DNA from: Agaricus subrufescens
Taxonomy: Eukaryota; Basidiomycota; Agaricomycetes; Agaricales; Agaricaceae
Assembly (NCBI GenBank): GCA_029945375.1
Contig: CM057063.1
Location: forward strand, 1,426,001 to 1,490,000
Length of the DNA: 64,000 nucleotides
Direction of reading: 5' to 3'
Within the stretch, counting starts at the first letter, position 1; each line of letters begins with the position of its first letter. Below the pieces are notes generated by a model. The model ran no database searches, had not been told where the DNA came from, and worked only from the letters and a program-made list of their open reading frames with translations. This document shows positions 11,850 to 22,268 of the stretch, piece by piece. The translations under genes were made by a program, and so were the position numbers.

Positions 11850-13422
11850 ATGAGTCTTCCGAAGGCTGAGGGCAAGACTATTGACCAAGGACCTGATCGT
11901 GTCGACACTACTGCCTCGGTATCTACCAATGTCGACGCAGGTGAGTCGAATGACTTAGGTATGGAAGAAGCGGGGAGCAAAAGGTGAGTTTCCAATCTTT
12001 AAATATTCGCGTCCAACTTGAGAGATTTGTCGCAGCGAAAAGATAAAAGCACAAAACCCTACTGCGCGAGTAGTTCTTCCAGCTGCACCGGCAGAAGATT
12101 CGGACGAGGACGACGGAGACGATCAAGAAGAAGACAATAGTGATTTCTTAGTTGACTTTCCTGACGAAACACCTGTATGTCTAATTCACATTTTTCACTT
12201 ACTCTGCTCGACTATGACGTCAACTCAAACTGTCTGTTAACATTCGTCGTGTGAAAGGAACTTGAACTTTTGCATAGCCGTATCAAGTCTCTCGCAAACC
12301 TTCGTCTTCCTCGATTCGCGGCTTATTTGAAGAAACTTTGTCTTCGACAAAACTTAATCTCCAACCTTGACCCCGACATCTTCCAGCAGCTCACCCTGCT
12401 AGAGGAATTGGACTTGTATGATAACAAAGTCAAACATGTCCAAGGCTCATTTGACAAATTGCAGTGTCTGAAGTAGGTTTTCTATCGCCGCATTGATGCC
12501 TGAATTTAGTTCTACTATATGCTAACGGTTGATTGCCTTAACGCCAGGGTACTGGATCTCTCCTTCAACTTGCTACGCGCTATCCCAGACGGGCTAGAGC
12601 ATCTCCAGTCACTAGACACGATATACTTTGTCCAGAACAAGATATCCAAAATAACGGGCCTCACCAATTCAGCTACCTTAAGGAGCCTAGAGCTCGGGGG
12701 TAACCGATTACGGGTACGTGTATATTCCGTACGTTTGTGGGAAAAAAAGCTGCTACATTGAATATACTATCATTAGAAAATTGAAGGATTGGAAGCCTTG
12801 GTCAACCTTGAAGAATTGTGGCTAGGAAAGAATAAAATCACGAAATTGGAAGGACTAGAAAATCTAAAGAAGCTCAAGGTCCTCTCAATTCAGTCGAATC
12901 GTATTACAAAACTGGAAAATTTGGAAGCGCTTGGCGCATTGGATCAACTTTACATCAGCCACAACGGCATCAAACGACTGGAAGGACTCGAACACAACGT
13001 TAGTCGTCCTCTCGTAGCGGGGCCTCGGTATTGACGGCTTTCTTTTTAGACCAAATTGACTACATTGGACATCGGAAGTAACTTCATTTCTACGGTCGAA
13101 AATGTAGCTCACTTGACAGATCTGGAAGAGCTTTGGGTACGGTTTTTCTTACACGCCGTGGAACCCTAGCCTGATGGTTTTACCAGATGAGTGGGAATAA
13201 GATACCCGATTTACGTTCAGTGGAAGCTCAATTACGCCACATATCCTCTCTGCGGACGATATATCTGGAAGGTAATCCATGCCAAGCTTCGGACACAACA
13301 GGCTACAGGCGTAAAGTCATACTGGCTCTACCTCAATTGACACAACTCGATGCAACGTAAGCACCGATACGTGTGGAGAGGACCCGCTGACCATTCACCC
13401 CAGGTATGTGCGAGGACCTTGA
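11850..13422 (+). CDS. sds22: Protein phosphatase 1 regulatory subunit Sds22 (PPP1R7), leucine-rich repeat
   Basis: Sds22 binds the PP1 catalytic subunit and controls its maturation and nuclear mitotic function. The start at 11850 (MSLPKAEGKT) leads into an acidic N-terminus (EDSDEDDGDDQEEDN) and then consecutive 22-residue leucine-rich repeats: LKKLCLRQNLISNL, LEELDLYDNKVKHV, VLDLSFNLLRAIP, LDTIYFVQNKISKI, LRSLELGGNRLR, LEELWLGKNKITKLEGLENL, VLSIQSNRITKLENLEAL, LDQLYISHNGIKRLEGLE, TTLDIGSNFISTVENV, LEELWMSGNKIPDL, then the LRR cap (YLEGNPCQ.....YRRKVILALPQLTQLDATYVRG) and stop at 13420-13422. The exact 22-residue period with N-K-I-.-.-L/I is characteristic of Sds22. At least seven short introns interrupt it. 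Identification is secure. Confidence 0.95.
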
Positions 13423-14363
13423 CCAGGTTGTTGACGTTTGTCGGATTTGCTTCTATCGGCCAAACCTTTGTTATAGCACTGTTCTATCTTAATATCTTGG
13501 AAATGCTGGGACGGTGAAATATGCAGGTGCGGAAAGTTGAGGTTTGATACCCTAGCCTTTTTTGTTTAAGCATCTAAAGAACACGAGTTGTGTATGTCTC
13601 CTGACCTTCTATCTAGATGTGGAACGGAGTGTTGGTCACCTATGCAATCATGGAGGACGAGCGTTACGACCTGTCGATTTTTACCAGCCTAGCTGATTTG
13701 CTATCAACACTTAGTGCTTAGGTCCAAACCCTAAATGAAGAGTTGCTTGTCACAGAACCTGCCAACAATCCGACAGAAATCTTGGAAAACGCCTGTCATA
13801 GACCCATCTGATTTCATATACAAATTTTTGGTTAGCGGGTCGGCAACTCGGGTTCAAGGGGCCACACATCTAAACAAGGGTACCAGAATCTGATTGCGCC
13901 AGTAGTGTCCGCCCGTGCTTGATCGAATCTGTGGATTCTCCACTTGGCTTGCGGTTAATTAAACCCAATTTTCAATAGTGCCGATGCGTTAGATGCGCTA
14001 GATTGGCACCTCGACATGAACCAGAATGACCTCAGGGATACATATATGGGCTGATAGGTACAAATTCAAACTTCCCTTCCCTTGCCCCACTCCGCACGTA
14101 CGTTCGTCATCTGCCTCACTGCGGCTTCCCCTCCGTCCACGACACGGTATCGCCAAGGATTGATTCCTTTGGTCGCAAGTCAGATTTCGCACAGAGGGCT
14201 CGAGCGTCGAATGTAGGATGGCTTCTCATGGTACCATGGGGGCTGATTTGTACGTCCAATAATTTCTCGGTAACGCTTATCCATTGACTATAGACGTAGA
14301 AGGGGTCCAATTGTTCGTCTTTATATTGTGTGCTGGCGTCTGTTCTGACAGTTTTCACAGTTT
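13423..14363. other. Intergenic, no complete gene seen
   Basis: About 940 bp between Sds22 and the DUF6534 gene. No protein-like frame is supported. The last ~150 bp contain an ATG at 14218 (MASHGTMGADL) whose TMGADL resembles the N-terminal T-L-G-A-L of DUF6534 proteins, so the first exon of the next gene may lie here. I could not find splice sites that keep phase into the following exon. Confidence 0.4.
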
Positions 14364-15925
14364 ATGGGAATAATATTCAGTTGGTGCTTATTGGGAACCC
14401 TGATTTCACAAGCATGTAAGTCTTGCTGGTTCTGGTTTACCATGAGATAAACGTTTTGAATGGATTAGATACATATATCACGACATACCCAGATGATAAC
14501 CGGCGTCTGAAAATGCTTGGTAGGATTTAAACCCGGGCCTGCCTTGGCTTTATCCTCACTCGTATTCGAACAGTTGCCGTGCTTTATATGCTGGAGTTGT
14601 TACAAACTGTATTGGGAACGCATTATGCTTGGCAAATGCTTGTGGCGGGCTGGGGAACGGCTAGTGCCCCTAGTATACCTTGGTCGGCGGCTAGCCTGTC
14701 AATCATGAGCGGTTTAAGTGAGTTGGTTTACTTTTTATCCGGATAGCCATAACTGATGGCCACTCTAGTCGCCACGCTTGTGCAGTGTTTCTTTGCATGG
14801 TGTGTTTGATGATGTTTTTTTTCGTTGCCTAGACTAACTCACATGAGCTAGGAGAATATGGGTTCTTCGAGTTTCCACGGGGTATCCTAGGCTTGCTAAA
14901 GCCATGTCTGTCCTTATTGCTGTGGTGAGAACTATCATCTGAACATCAGGAGATTGTTTGTATGAATATTAGAAAAATAGGTCGCGCTGTGCCAATGTGG
15001 TGCTGCTGTGTATGGGGGAATTGCCGTGAGTCTATTTACATCGTTCTATGCATTCAAGCTTACTGAGCAACGTCGTAGTTCCTCGTGTCGAGAACATGGG
15101 AACGCATTGCGTCATTAACATGGATAGTCGAGGTGCTGTTTTCCTTATTTGCTCTATAGACGATTTTTTTCTGACTTATTAAACAGTTATGGTTAGGAGG
15201 TAGTTTTGCGTGTGATGTCTTGATCGCTGTCACTATGATAGGAATAGTAAGCATTCACCGTTTCAATTTATCCTAGCACGAATCAATGTTCAAGTCATTC
15301 CATAGCTACTAGAAGCCAGCCGTAATTCTCCTTGGAAGCGTACTGGCCAAATGGTCAACATGCTTATCATCCATTCCATTGAAACCGGTGCCATCACTGC
15401 AATCACGGCGTTGGTCGATCTCGTATTGTATGAATTGTACAAAGATTCTAGCATTCACCAGGCACCGTAAGTTATCTTAGGAACGTCAGGTAGATCTACT
15501 ATACTGACAAGTAATTGATCCTGTTAGTGCTTTACTACTCGGGAAATTGTCAGCCGTTATTCGATTTTGTCCCTCGTGGTGATCCTGACACTACCGCACA
15601 GGTACACAAACGCACTTATGGTCTCTCTAAATGGTCGAAAACGCAGACGAGAGAGTATACACCTCATGCAGCAGCAGAGTATTCTAACTCAAATCAGGAC
15701 GGGTTCAAATCCACCTTATGCAGAGGATTATGAACTTTCGCTGAGGACGCAAACCACTGCCAATAGGGCGGAAGGGAAGGATGCGCTTGTACTTGAGTTG
15801 CCTGATGGTGCTTCTGGTACTGATGATACCACGGTATTTATATATTCTACGATCACAATTGTTAGGAGTCACTGACGCTCTAATCGTAGCTCTCGAAGAC
15901 AGAAACGCTGGGATCACCTGTATAA
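14364..15925 (+). CDS. DUF6534-type seven-TM membrane protein
   Basis: No long frame exists, but nine or more short exons chain in phase: FSWCLLGTLISQAYTYI|TTYPDDNRRLKML, VAVLYMLELLQTVLGTHYAWQ, PSIPWSAASLSIMSGL, IATLVQCFFAW|RIWVLRVS, AMSVLIAVVALCQCGAAVYGGIA, WIVE|LWLGGSFACDVLIAVTMIGI, LLEASRNSPWKRTGQMVNMLII, ETGAITAITALVDLVLYELY, LLLGKLYTNALMVSLNGRKRRRE and a hydrophilic tail ending near 15925. This is the classic layout of the very large Agaricomycete DUF6534 family (YPKD after TM1, FF.WRIW loop, N(S/A)L(M/L)..LN.R end). One intron has the branch site actaac before gctag. Function of the family is unknown; a membrane receptor or channel role is speculation. The 5' end is uncertain (see upstream region). 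Confidence 0.8.
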
Positions 15926-16246
15926 CAGAAAGAGAAGACATGATCAGTCGTACAACACAGTCTGACAAGCCTTTTGGCTACCCTACTAACGAAACGACAA
16001 AGCACGTCCGGGAGGTTCAGGGTTGAGTGCTGCGACCACAAGTTTTCCTTGTACTCTACTGTGCACACTATTCCAAAAAAACAATAATTGTAATATGCAT
16101 GTCTGCACCGGAAGATTGTCCTTTAGCCTGGAGAAGTGACTGATGTAATGAGTGGTTTGTGTGTTCGGTTTCGCCTGTTCGGTGGACCTCGGGTCTACAT
16201 TCATCTGCCGATATCGTCATTGCGAGGTAGAATGGTTGAAAAATCC
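15926..16246. other. Convergent 3' region
   Basis: About 320 bp between the convergent ends of the DUF6534 gene and the Ies2-like gene. No gene, repeat or structured element was seen; it presumably holds both 3' UTRs. Confidence 0.5.
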
Positions 16247-17551
16247 TTAGTGTCCTTCCAAAGATTTCAAGTGTGCCATTCCGCATGCACCGATTGTCCA
16301 GTCCTTTACGAGTCGATATTTACGGGGTTGAGTGCACCCTTCAACCGCGCAATTATTTGGTGCTGGTGCTTTTGATGGACGATTTTCGGGCTCGTGCGAC
16401 GATGCCGGTAGTGCTGTAGGAGGGACGGAGAAACTTAGAAGCATTTGTGCGGAATCGCCGCTACCTTGCGTAGATGAAATCCAACGGTACATGACAGGAG
16501 GCCGAACTTCCTCTGTCACGGCTTCCATAACTTCCTCTTCTTCGCCTTCTTCGGCGGCATCCTCGCGCTCTTCATCTTTTACCTTCTGCTTGAGCTTTCT
16601 CCCTGCCGGAGGCATGGGAGATCTGTCATCAAGGGCTGTACCCCGTTTGTTGCGAGGCCTCGACTGCTTCTTTAATAACCGGTTAATCGTCTCAGCCTAG
16701 GCAATTATAGATCTGTCAGGTTCTGGTCTAAATAATTATGAATTGATAAATACCTTTTCATCTTCGAGTTTCTTTTCTGTCACGCTCTTCCGCTTTCTTG
16801 CCGTTTCTTCTCTTCGTAATGCAAGCTCTGATTCGTTCAGGGTTTTCTTCTTGCTACGGTTGCTCTCGCCTGTCACGTGAAATCAATATCGAAAACCAAG
16901 TATTGACAACGGTGGGTGCGGGCCTACCGAGGGAGACATGACTAGAATCGACCATACTGGCCAATACGGCTTGTCGAGTGGTCATTGGTTTCGCTTGGCC
17001 TGGTGGACGCGAGCCCGAAGCTGAGTCGGCTTGGTCGTCCTCCGACTCTGGAGACATTGAATCCTCAGATTCGATGTCTTGTACAAAGATGTGAGCTTGG
17101 ACGGATTGCAGATATATGAGAACGACAGCTTACCTGACCGCACTTTCTTCCGACCTCGCGCTCTCGGAGGAGGAGTTTCGACCTCAGGGGTATGTTGCGC
17201 GGTGCTATCACTTGAGCTAGTGATGCGTTTACTCGACCCGAGTTTCAATTTGATCCTCAGGCGTGGTTGGGATTTTCTGGGCGAGGGTATAGGTTCTTCG
17301 TCCTCATCTTCGTCTTCCTAACACGTTCGGAATTAAAATGTTTGTGAATTGAAATGGGAAAAGTCAGTTACCGACTGAATGTCATCCCTCTCCTCCTCGT
17401 CCGCTTCTTCATCCGCCTCCTCTCCCTCGTCATCATTGTCCAATTCATCGTCATTCTCGACATCAATGTCATCGTCTTGTTCCATGTCTACATCAGACTC
17501 GATGTGTAGGTCAGCTAAGCGTGCGGAAAAGCGGCGAGTCCGAGGTGGCAT
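16247..17551 (-). CDS. INO80 chromatin-remodelling complex subunit, Ies2/INO80B-like
   Basis: The protein starts MPPRTRRFSARLAD at 17551, followed by a strongly acidic stretch (DMEQDDDIDVENDDELDNDD) and a basic K/R-rich linker (PRKSQPRLRIKLKLG, PRARGRKK). Then comes a helical K/E-rich PAPA-1 type segment (LNESELALRREETARKRK, ETINRLLKKQSRPRNKRG). The C-terminal CAVEGCTQPRKYRLVKDWTIGACGMAHLKSLE is the HIT-type zinc-finger-like motif that ends INO80B/Ies2. Stop is at 16247. In yeast Ies2 activates the INO80 ATPase in the nucleus. The zinc-finger cysteines are fewer than in the classical HIT finger. Five or so exons; shares a 296-bp promoter with CCDC174. Assignment rests on architecture and C-terminal motif. 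Confidence 0.8.
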
Positions 17552-17847
17552 TGGTGAGATGTGAGATGAGGCGCCCAGAAATAGCGTTAACCCAATGGTC
17601 AGATGGATTTCCCATGGAGTTGAAAAGTAGGTGTGATGCAATGATCATGTTCCCAGGACTCACCGTTGCTCGAAGCATCTTCCTCGACCGCCATGGATGA
17701 GTGTCGCTGGCCGTCCAAGGACATGGCCGCCTGTCCGGGCAAGCACAGGGAAGGAAATTATCAGAAATACAAGAGGCCAGAAACCGAGGAGAGAGAGACG
17801 AATGCGTGTACAACACGCGCAAACAAACGGGCCGCTTGCCTCTCTCC

Positions 17848-19121
17848 ATGTCCCACTCCGCTAAAGCCAAGGCGAAGGGCGTCAGCGCGTCTTCTTTCTT
17901 CGACCTCAAGGCAGAGTTATCTAAACAAGAGGCTGAATTTTCCAAAAACAAGGCTGCGGGAAAGAGCAGCCAGATCGTTGGTGGTGTTAAACGACCTGAC
18001 AAGGTTAGTTAATCTTTAGCCAATTTTGGTCGTGCACTCATATTTCGTAGAAACCGACGGTATGGGCCCGTCAGAATAAGGGTGTAAATGCTCGTGCTTC
18101 TAGGGATATACATCTCGAAGAAATTAGTAGACCGACACTCGAATCTGCTCGTGCAGTGTTAGAACGCAAAGCCAAAATTTATGATAAACTGCGTAAAGGC
18201 AAGACGGGTGGGCTGAATGACAAGCAATTCGATGCTCTACTTGTGGACGTGCGTGAACATTCGTTCTTTATTACACGTGCATATTCAAAAAAAATTCCTC
18301 TTCGTTAGTTCGACGGTAAAACTATCGATGCATTCGAGTCAGATAGCGATGACGTCGACGAGTCGCTTACTGTACCAAAACCACCGGAAGATGATAGTGA
18401 TCCTATCATTGAATATGAAGATGAATTCGGTCGTGTTCGAACGGCTCCTCGTTCTGAAGTGCCTAGAGAACTTTTGCCCCGCGATAATGCTGACGGGGGT
18501 GACTCTGATGATGACCAAGTCATCTATAACCCCGTGAATCATTTCCCCATCTACCAGCAATCAGAGGAACGGATGGCCGAAATTGAGAAGGAGTTTGCGG
18601 AGGATAATAACCCGCTGAACGTCCATTATGATGCCTCAAGAGAGGTACGAGCCAAAGGTGCTGGATTCTACCAATTTTCTGGAGACGAAGAGACTAGGAA
18701 GAAGCAGATGGAGGAATTGAAAGCTGCTCGAGATGAAACCGAACAGTCACGGAAAGAGACTGGAGCTGTCGATGTGTTACCTGGAGAAGTTGAAGGTATG
18801 CAGGAGAAATCGACCAAGAGCAGGGCTATGGAGAAAAGGAAACGAGAGATTGAAGAGAGGAGAAAGATACTTGAAGAAAAGAGGAAGAAACCGAAAACTG
18901 CACACGCGGAGGGCTCAAAAGATCCTTTGCCTACTTCCAAAACGGCTGTAGATCAACTAAAGCCAAAGGCGGCTGAGGTTGATCCGTTCTCAGTCCTGGA
19001 AACAACATCTATCTCAAAACCAACCAAGAAATCAGCTACGAAAACCGACAATCAAAATGACGCTGATGTATTCCTCGCTCAACTCCAACACGAGTTCCTC
19101 AAGAACAAGAAAACTCGATAA
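17848..19121 (+). CDS. CCDC174 family protein
   Basis: Starts MSHSAKAKAKGVSASSFFDLKAEL with the K-A-E-L-x-x-x-Q/K-E signature of the CCDC174 N-terminus; exon 2 carries PTVWARQNKGVNARASRDI and ARAVLERKAKIYDKLRKGK, another family block. Exon 3 has EDEFGRVRTAP (the D-x-F-G-R-x-R motif), then a long charged coiled coil (KRKREIEERRKILEEKRKK) and a C-terminal VFLAQLQHEFL. Introns are gttagt..cgtag near 18004 and gtgcgt..gttag near 18250. Human CCDC174 is a nuclear protein associated with the exon junction complex component EIF4A3, so a role in mRNA metabolism is likely. Stop at 19119-19121 lies only 16 bp from the stop of the convergent gene. Confidence 0.88.
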
Positions 19122-19137
19122 CTAAAATTACATTCAA

Positions 19138-20393
19138 CTATAATCGGGACTTTCTACGTGCTTCCTCAATTAACCTTTCTGGACACCACAATGAAAACCT
19201 TCCTCCTTGCTGTTCATAAATCAGCCTATCCTCGCCTCGCCCTTTCTGTCTCCCTCTGATAGGCTCTCTACCCTCGATGACGTCTTCCAAAAAAGCTTTC
19301 GAGTCTGCCAATACGTCTTTTGCGGGTCGCATTACTGTCTCATGGCCAGCATTAATCATAACTTCCTTGGGCCCAGAACTACCACCTGTTCTCCTAGGAA
19401 TTTTATTTTTTTCCGTGACGAAGGCCATCAAATAGTCCACGGAATCTAGCCAGGCCACTAACGATCCTTCCTTTGGGAAGATGATGGGTGCATTTTCGTA
19501 AAGAGTATCTCCTACATAAAGCATCATTTCATTCGCGTCATAGATGGCGAGTTCGTCTGGAGTATGGCCTGGTGTGTGGAGGATGGTGATGTTGAGGGGT
19601 GTATGGGGATATGTGGGTGAGGTGACGGTGAAGCCGTGAGGGACGAGTTTGGGAGTGTATTGAGGGACTTTGATGTGTAGGTCATTGCAGAGGGAGTGTT
19701 CTGGTAGGTTTTCTTTTGATAGGAAGGTTTTGGAGTGGGCAGAAGCGAGGATGGTGGAGTCGTTACTACTTTGGACGGTTAGACGAATTTCTGACATTCA
19801 GGGATTGGGAGTGGGGGGGGATAATTTTGCACTTACAAATCTTCGACGCCCACTGTCAAATACCATTTGGTATGCCAAAAAAAAAAAAGAAGGGATTGGG
19901 TTTTCAATATCGGGTCTTGCGCCCGAGTTTAAAATTAGGATGAGTGGGAGGCAGGCGTACAGATATGATCGTAATGACAATGTGTCAAAACGACTACGTA
20001 ATTCATGTGTCCGGCTTCATTTAAGGGTTGATTATTATTCTCTGCGATGTTTATGGTTTCGATGAATTGACGGAGGTTGGAGATCTTGATGGAGGGATCG
20101 TTGGATTTGCCACCTGTGCCGGTGTCGATGATGAGAGTGGTGTTGGATGAGGGGAGGAGTTTGATGTAGATGTGGGGGTGTTCGGAGAAGATGTCGTTGT
20201 ATTCTTTGAGGAGGAATGTTGTGGGTGTTAGTTTGGAGGGTTTGAAGGCGGATTTTGGGGATGTGGACATTGGTTTGAGGGGTGGGGGGGAGGGAGATGA
20301 GAAGTAGAGGGAGAGTGTGAGAATGAGGATGCATGTTAGGAGTTTTGGCCAGGTTATACTAGTTGTGACTGAGGGGGAATGGATTGTGAACAT
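19138..20393 (-). CDS. Metallo-beta-lactamase-fold hydrolase with N-terminal membrane anchor
   Basis: Three exons. The N-terminus (MFTIHSPSVTTSITWPKLLTC then ILILTLSLYF) is a signal anchor; an alternative internal ATG after LKP would give a soluble form. Catalytic motifs of the MBL fold are present: IIDTGTGG, the metal-binding VLTHCHYDHILGVEDL (H-x-H-x-D-H), HTPGHTPDEL, LYVGDTLYE, and a late conserved INAGHETV. The first intron (about 140 bp) contains a run of 12 T, longer than its neighbours. The second ends at the ag of ccaaagtag so that VEDL joins NDSTILAS. Similar MBL proteins of basidiomycetes are generic hydrolases; the substrate cannot be read from the sequence. First of four tandem minus-strand genes. 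Confidence 0.85.
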
Positions 20394-20669
20394 TGTCTAT
20401 ATTCTCAGAAGGGAGCTGAGCCCTTTTTTTTTCCTGGTTATATGTATACAGGTGTCTTCAGAATACATGAGGCAAGCAGGTGGTTTTACTATTCAAGGCT
20501 TGGCTTTTGGGTTACCCTAGTCTCTAACTCGCAGCAGCAGCAAAAAGATTAAAAAAAAATAACAATCAAAGCGTGTCCGCAGGTGAAGTCTAAACGGAAA
20601 TGAAGTTCTAGACCCCTCCTCTCTAGCTACGTCGGACACACGACAACGCCGCCGGCGGCCCCTCTAGTG

Positions 20670-20951
20670 TCAACCACCCGAAACGGGGGGGATAACGGCT
20701 ACTTCCTCTCCGCCTTTTAGAATCACAGAACTGGGATCATCGATCATTTCTTCGTTGATACTCCATTGGCTTGAGTTTAGGACTGTGAGGAGGGAGGTGT
20801 TGTTTGGGTAGTACTGGGATATGAGAAGGTTGGGGAGGGAGGGTAAGGGGAGACCGGTGGATGGGATGATGAGTTTTTCGCTGGATTTGCCGGTGGCGGT
20901 TGAGGCGGAGGCGAAGTAGAGGATGGTTATTGTTGTGGGTGGTGAAGACAT
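20670..20951 (-). CDS. Molybdopterin synthase small subunit (MOCS2A/MoaD, ThiS/ubiquitin-like)
   Basis: Single-exon protein of 93 residues with a beta-grasp start (TTITILYFASASTATGK), central EEMIDDPSSVILKGGEEVAVIPPVSGG and the obligatory C-terminal Gly-Gly that is thiocarboxylated by the Uba4/MOCS3 enzyme. VAVIPPVSGG is the hallmark of MoaD/MOCS2A. It supplies sulfur to convert precursor Z to molybdopterin in the cytosol, so the organism should make molybdenum cofactor (for nitrate reductase, sulfite oxidase or xanthine dehydrogenase). Length is close to the usual 80-95 residues. Urm1 is an alternative but it ends in THGG. In animals MOCS2A and 2B share one transcript; no MOCS2B-like frame is seen here. 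Confidence 0.9.
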   Translation of the reverse strand: MSSPPTTITILYFASASTATGKSSEKLIIPSTGLPLPSLPNLLISQYYPNNTSLLTVLNSSQWSINEEMIDDPSSVILKGGEEVAVIPPVSGG

Positions 20952-21092
20952 GTTTTGTTTTTCTTTGGTGGAAGTTTGGAATTGGATTATTAACTATACA
21001 TAAAAAAAGAATACAGAAAAAAAAAGATATATCGGTTTTCTGGTACTAATTAACCCCGGGCCGAAAAAAAAAAACCCCCCCCCTCTTTCCCC

Positions 21093-22093
21093 TCACTTTA
21101 ATAAAGGCGGAGAGCGTAATTCGACAGACCACCAAATGGGTTTAGTAGTTTTAATCCAGACGACATCTTCTCCCGATACTAGGTGATTTGAAGTTGACAT
21201 TAAGGCGTCGAAGCCGGAAGGACAGTTCGTGAGATTCCATTTGAGACCTTTTGTTGATAGGATGGTTTCGGTGGTGCCGACGGGTAATAAACCGCATGTG
21301 GGACCTAGAAGTTTGTGGTCTATGTGGATGGTATGTTCGCCCTGTATATATATATGCGTGTGTGGTATAGGGAGGGGGGAAATGATGGGACGTACGGAGT
21401 CGAGTACCCAACCGATATTATCATCCGTTACGGCGTATACCCTCTTTCTCGATTTTCTGAGTTTGTGTAGGTACGATAGTGTGTGAATGGTCTGGTCCAA
21501 CCGGCCGGATAGACCACCGAGGATTATGATTTCATATTGTCCTTCTAGAGGGTCTGCCATTTCGTTAGCCGATGATGAGATTGGGTGTTCTTTTGATTCT
21601 AGAGCTTGAACGCATTTCATGAGATCTGTTGAATCTTGGGATGTATCATGAACGATTTTGACACCCTGGTATAGGTTTGAGAAAGATTGTCAAGTGTTGT
21701 GTTTGGAGGAAGGCGTACTTGGGAGTCGTAGTATTTCTTTACGTCGTCACGGATGGAATCGAAATCTCCTTTTATCAAATCGGGGAGATAACTGCGGGGG
21801 ATTCAATATCTTCTCTTTGTAATTCTACGGAGGGGAGGGACGCACTTTCGAGGATCGATATGCAGACTCTTCAATAAGTCATACAGCCTATTAGCACCTC
21901 CATCTGCACAACAACGCCACCCAGACGCCTTCCATAGCCGCTCGAGTAACGACAACGAAAAAGACTGGTTTAGTATAATAAGAGCGAATTCAGTCGAGCG
22001 GTGGTTGTTATTCGGGGTGGCGAGGACACGATTCTTTGATCGAGAAGACTGGGTGATGACGGGTTTGAGAAAATCGACAGTCCAGGAAGTCAT
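21093..22093 (-). CDS. Thiamine pyrophosphokinase
   Basis: Makes thiamine diphosphate from thiamine and ATP in the cytosol. Conserved blocks: FALIILNQSF near the N-terminus, WRCCADGGANRLYDLL (substrate-binding DGGAN), YLPDLIKGDFDSIRDDVKKYY (D-x-I-x-G-D-x-D-S), VKIVHDTSQDSTDLMKC (the D-Q-x-x-x-D-x-x-K signature), IIILGGLSGRLDQTI (G-x-G-G-R-x-D), and near the C-terminus GLLPVGTTETILSTKGLKWNL. Start is at the ATG at 22093 (MTSWTVDFLKPV). Exon 1 ends at a gtgcgt donor near 21850. At least four exons. The match to every TPK motif makes this secure. It lies between the MoaD gene and the CS-domain gene on the same strand. Confidence 0.93.
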
Positions 22094-22268
22094 ATCACAA
22101 GAGCTTAAGAACAGTATAGTTGGGGTGTGTGGAGACCGAGAATGGATATCTCCGGATTCGGTGGCGGGAATAGCCATAGGGGCTAATTCACCTTTGTAAG
22201 CAACGGTGTATAGAAAGCAACTAAAAAGAGGTATCGAAACTATCACACAAACAGTAGACTAGAAGCGA

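Noticed and set aside
16332..16700. Plus-strand Ser-rich frame
   Set aside because: It is the mirror of the acidic/HIT exon of the Ies2-like gene on the minus strand.
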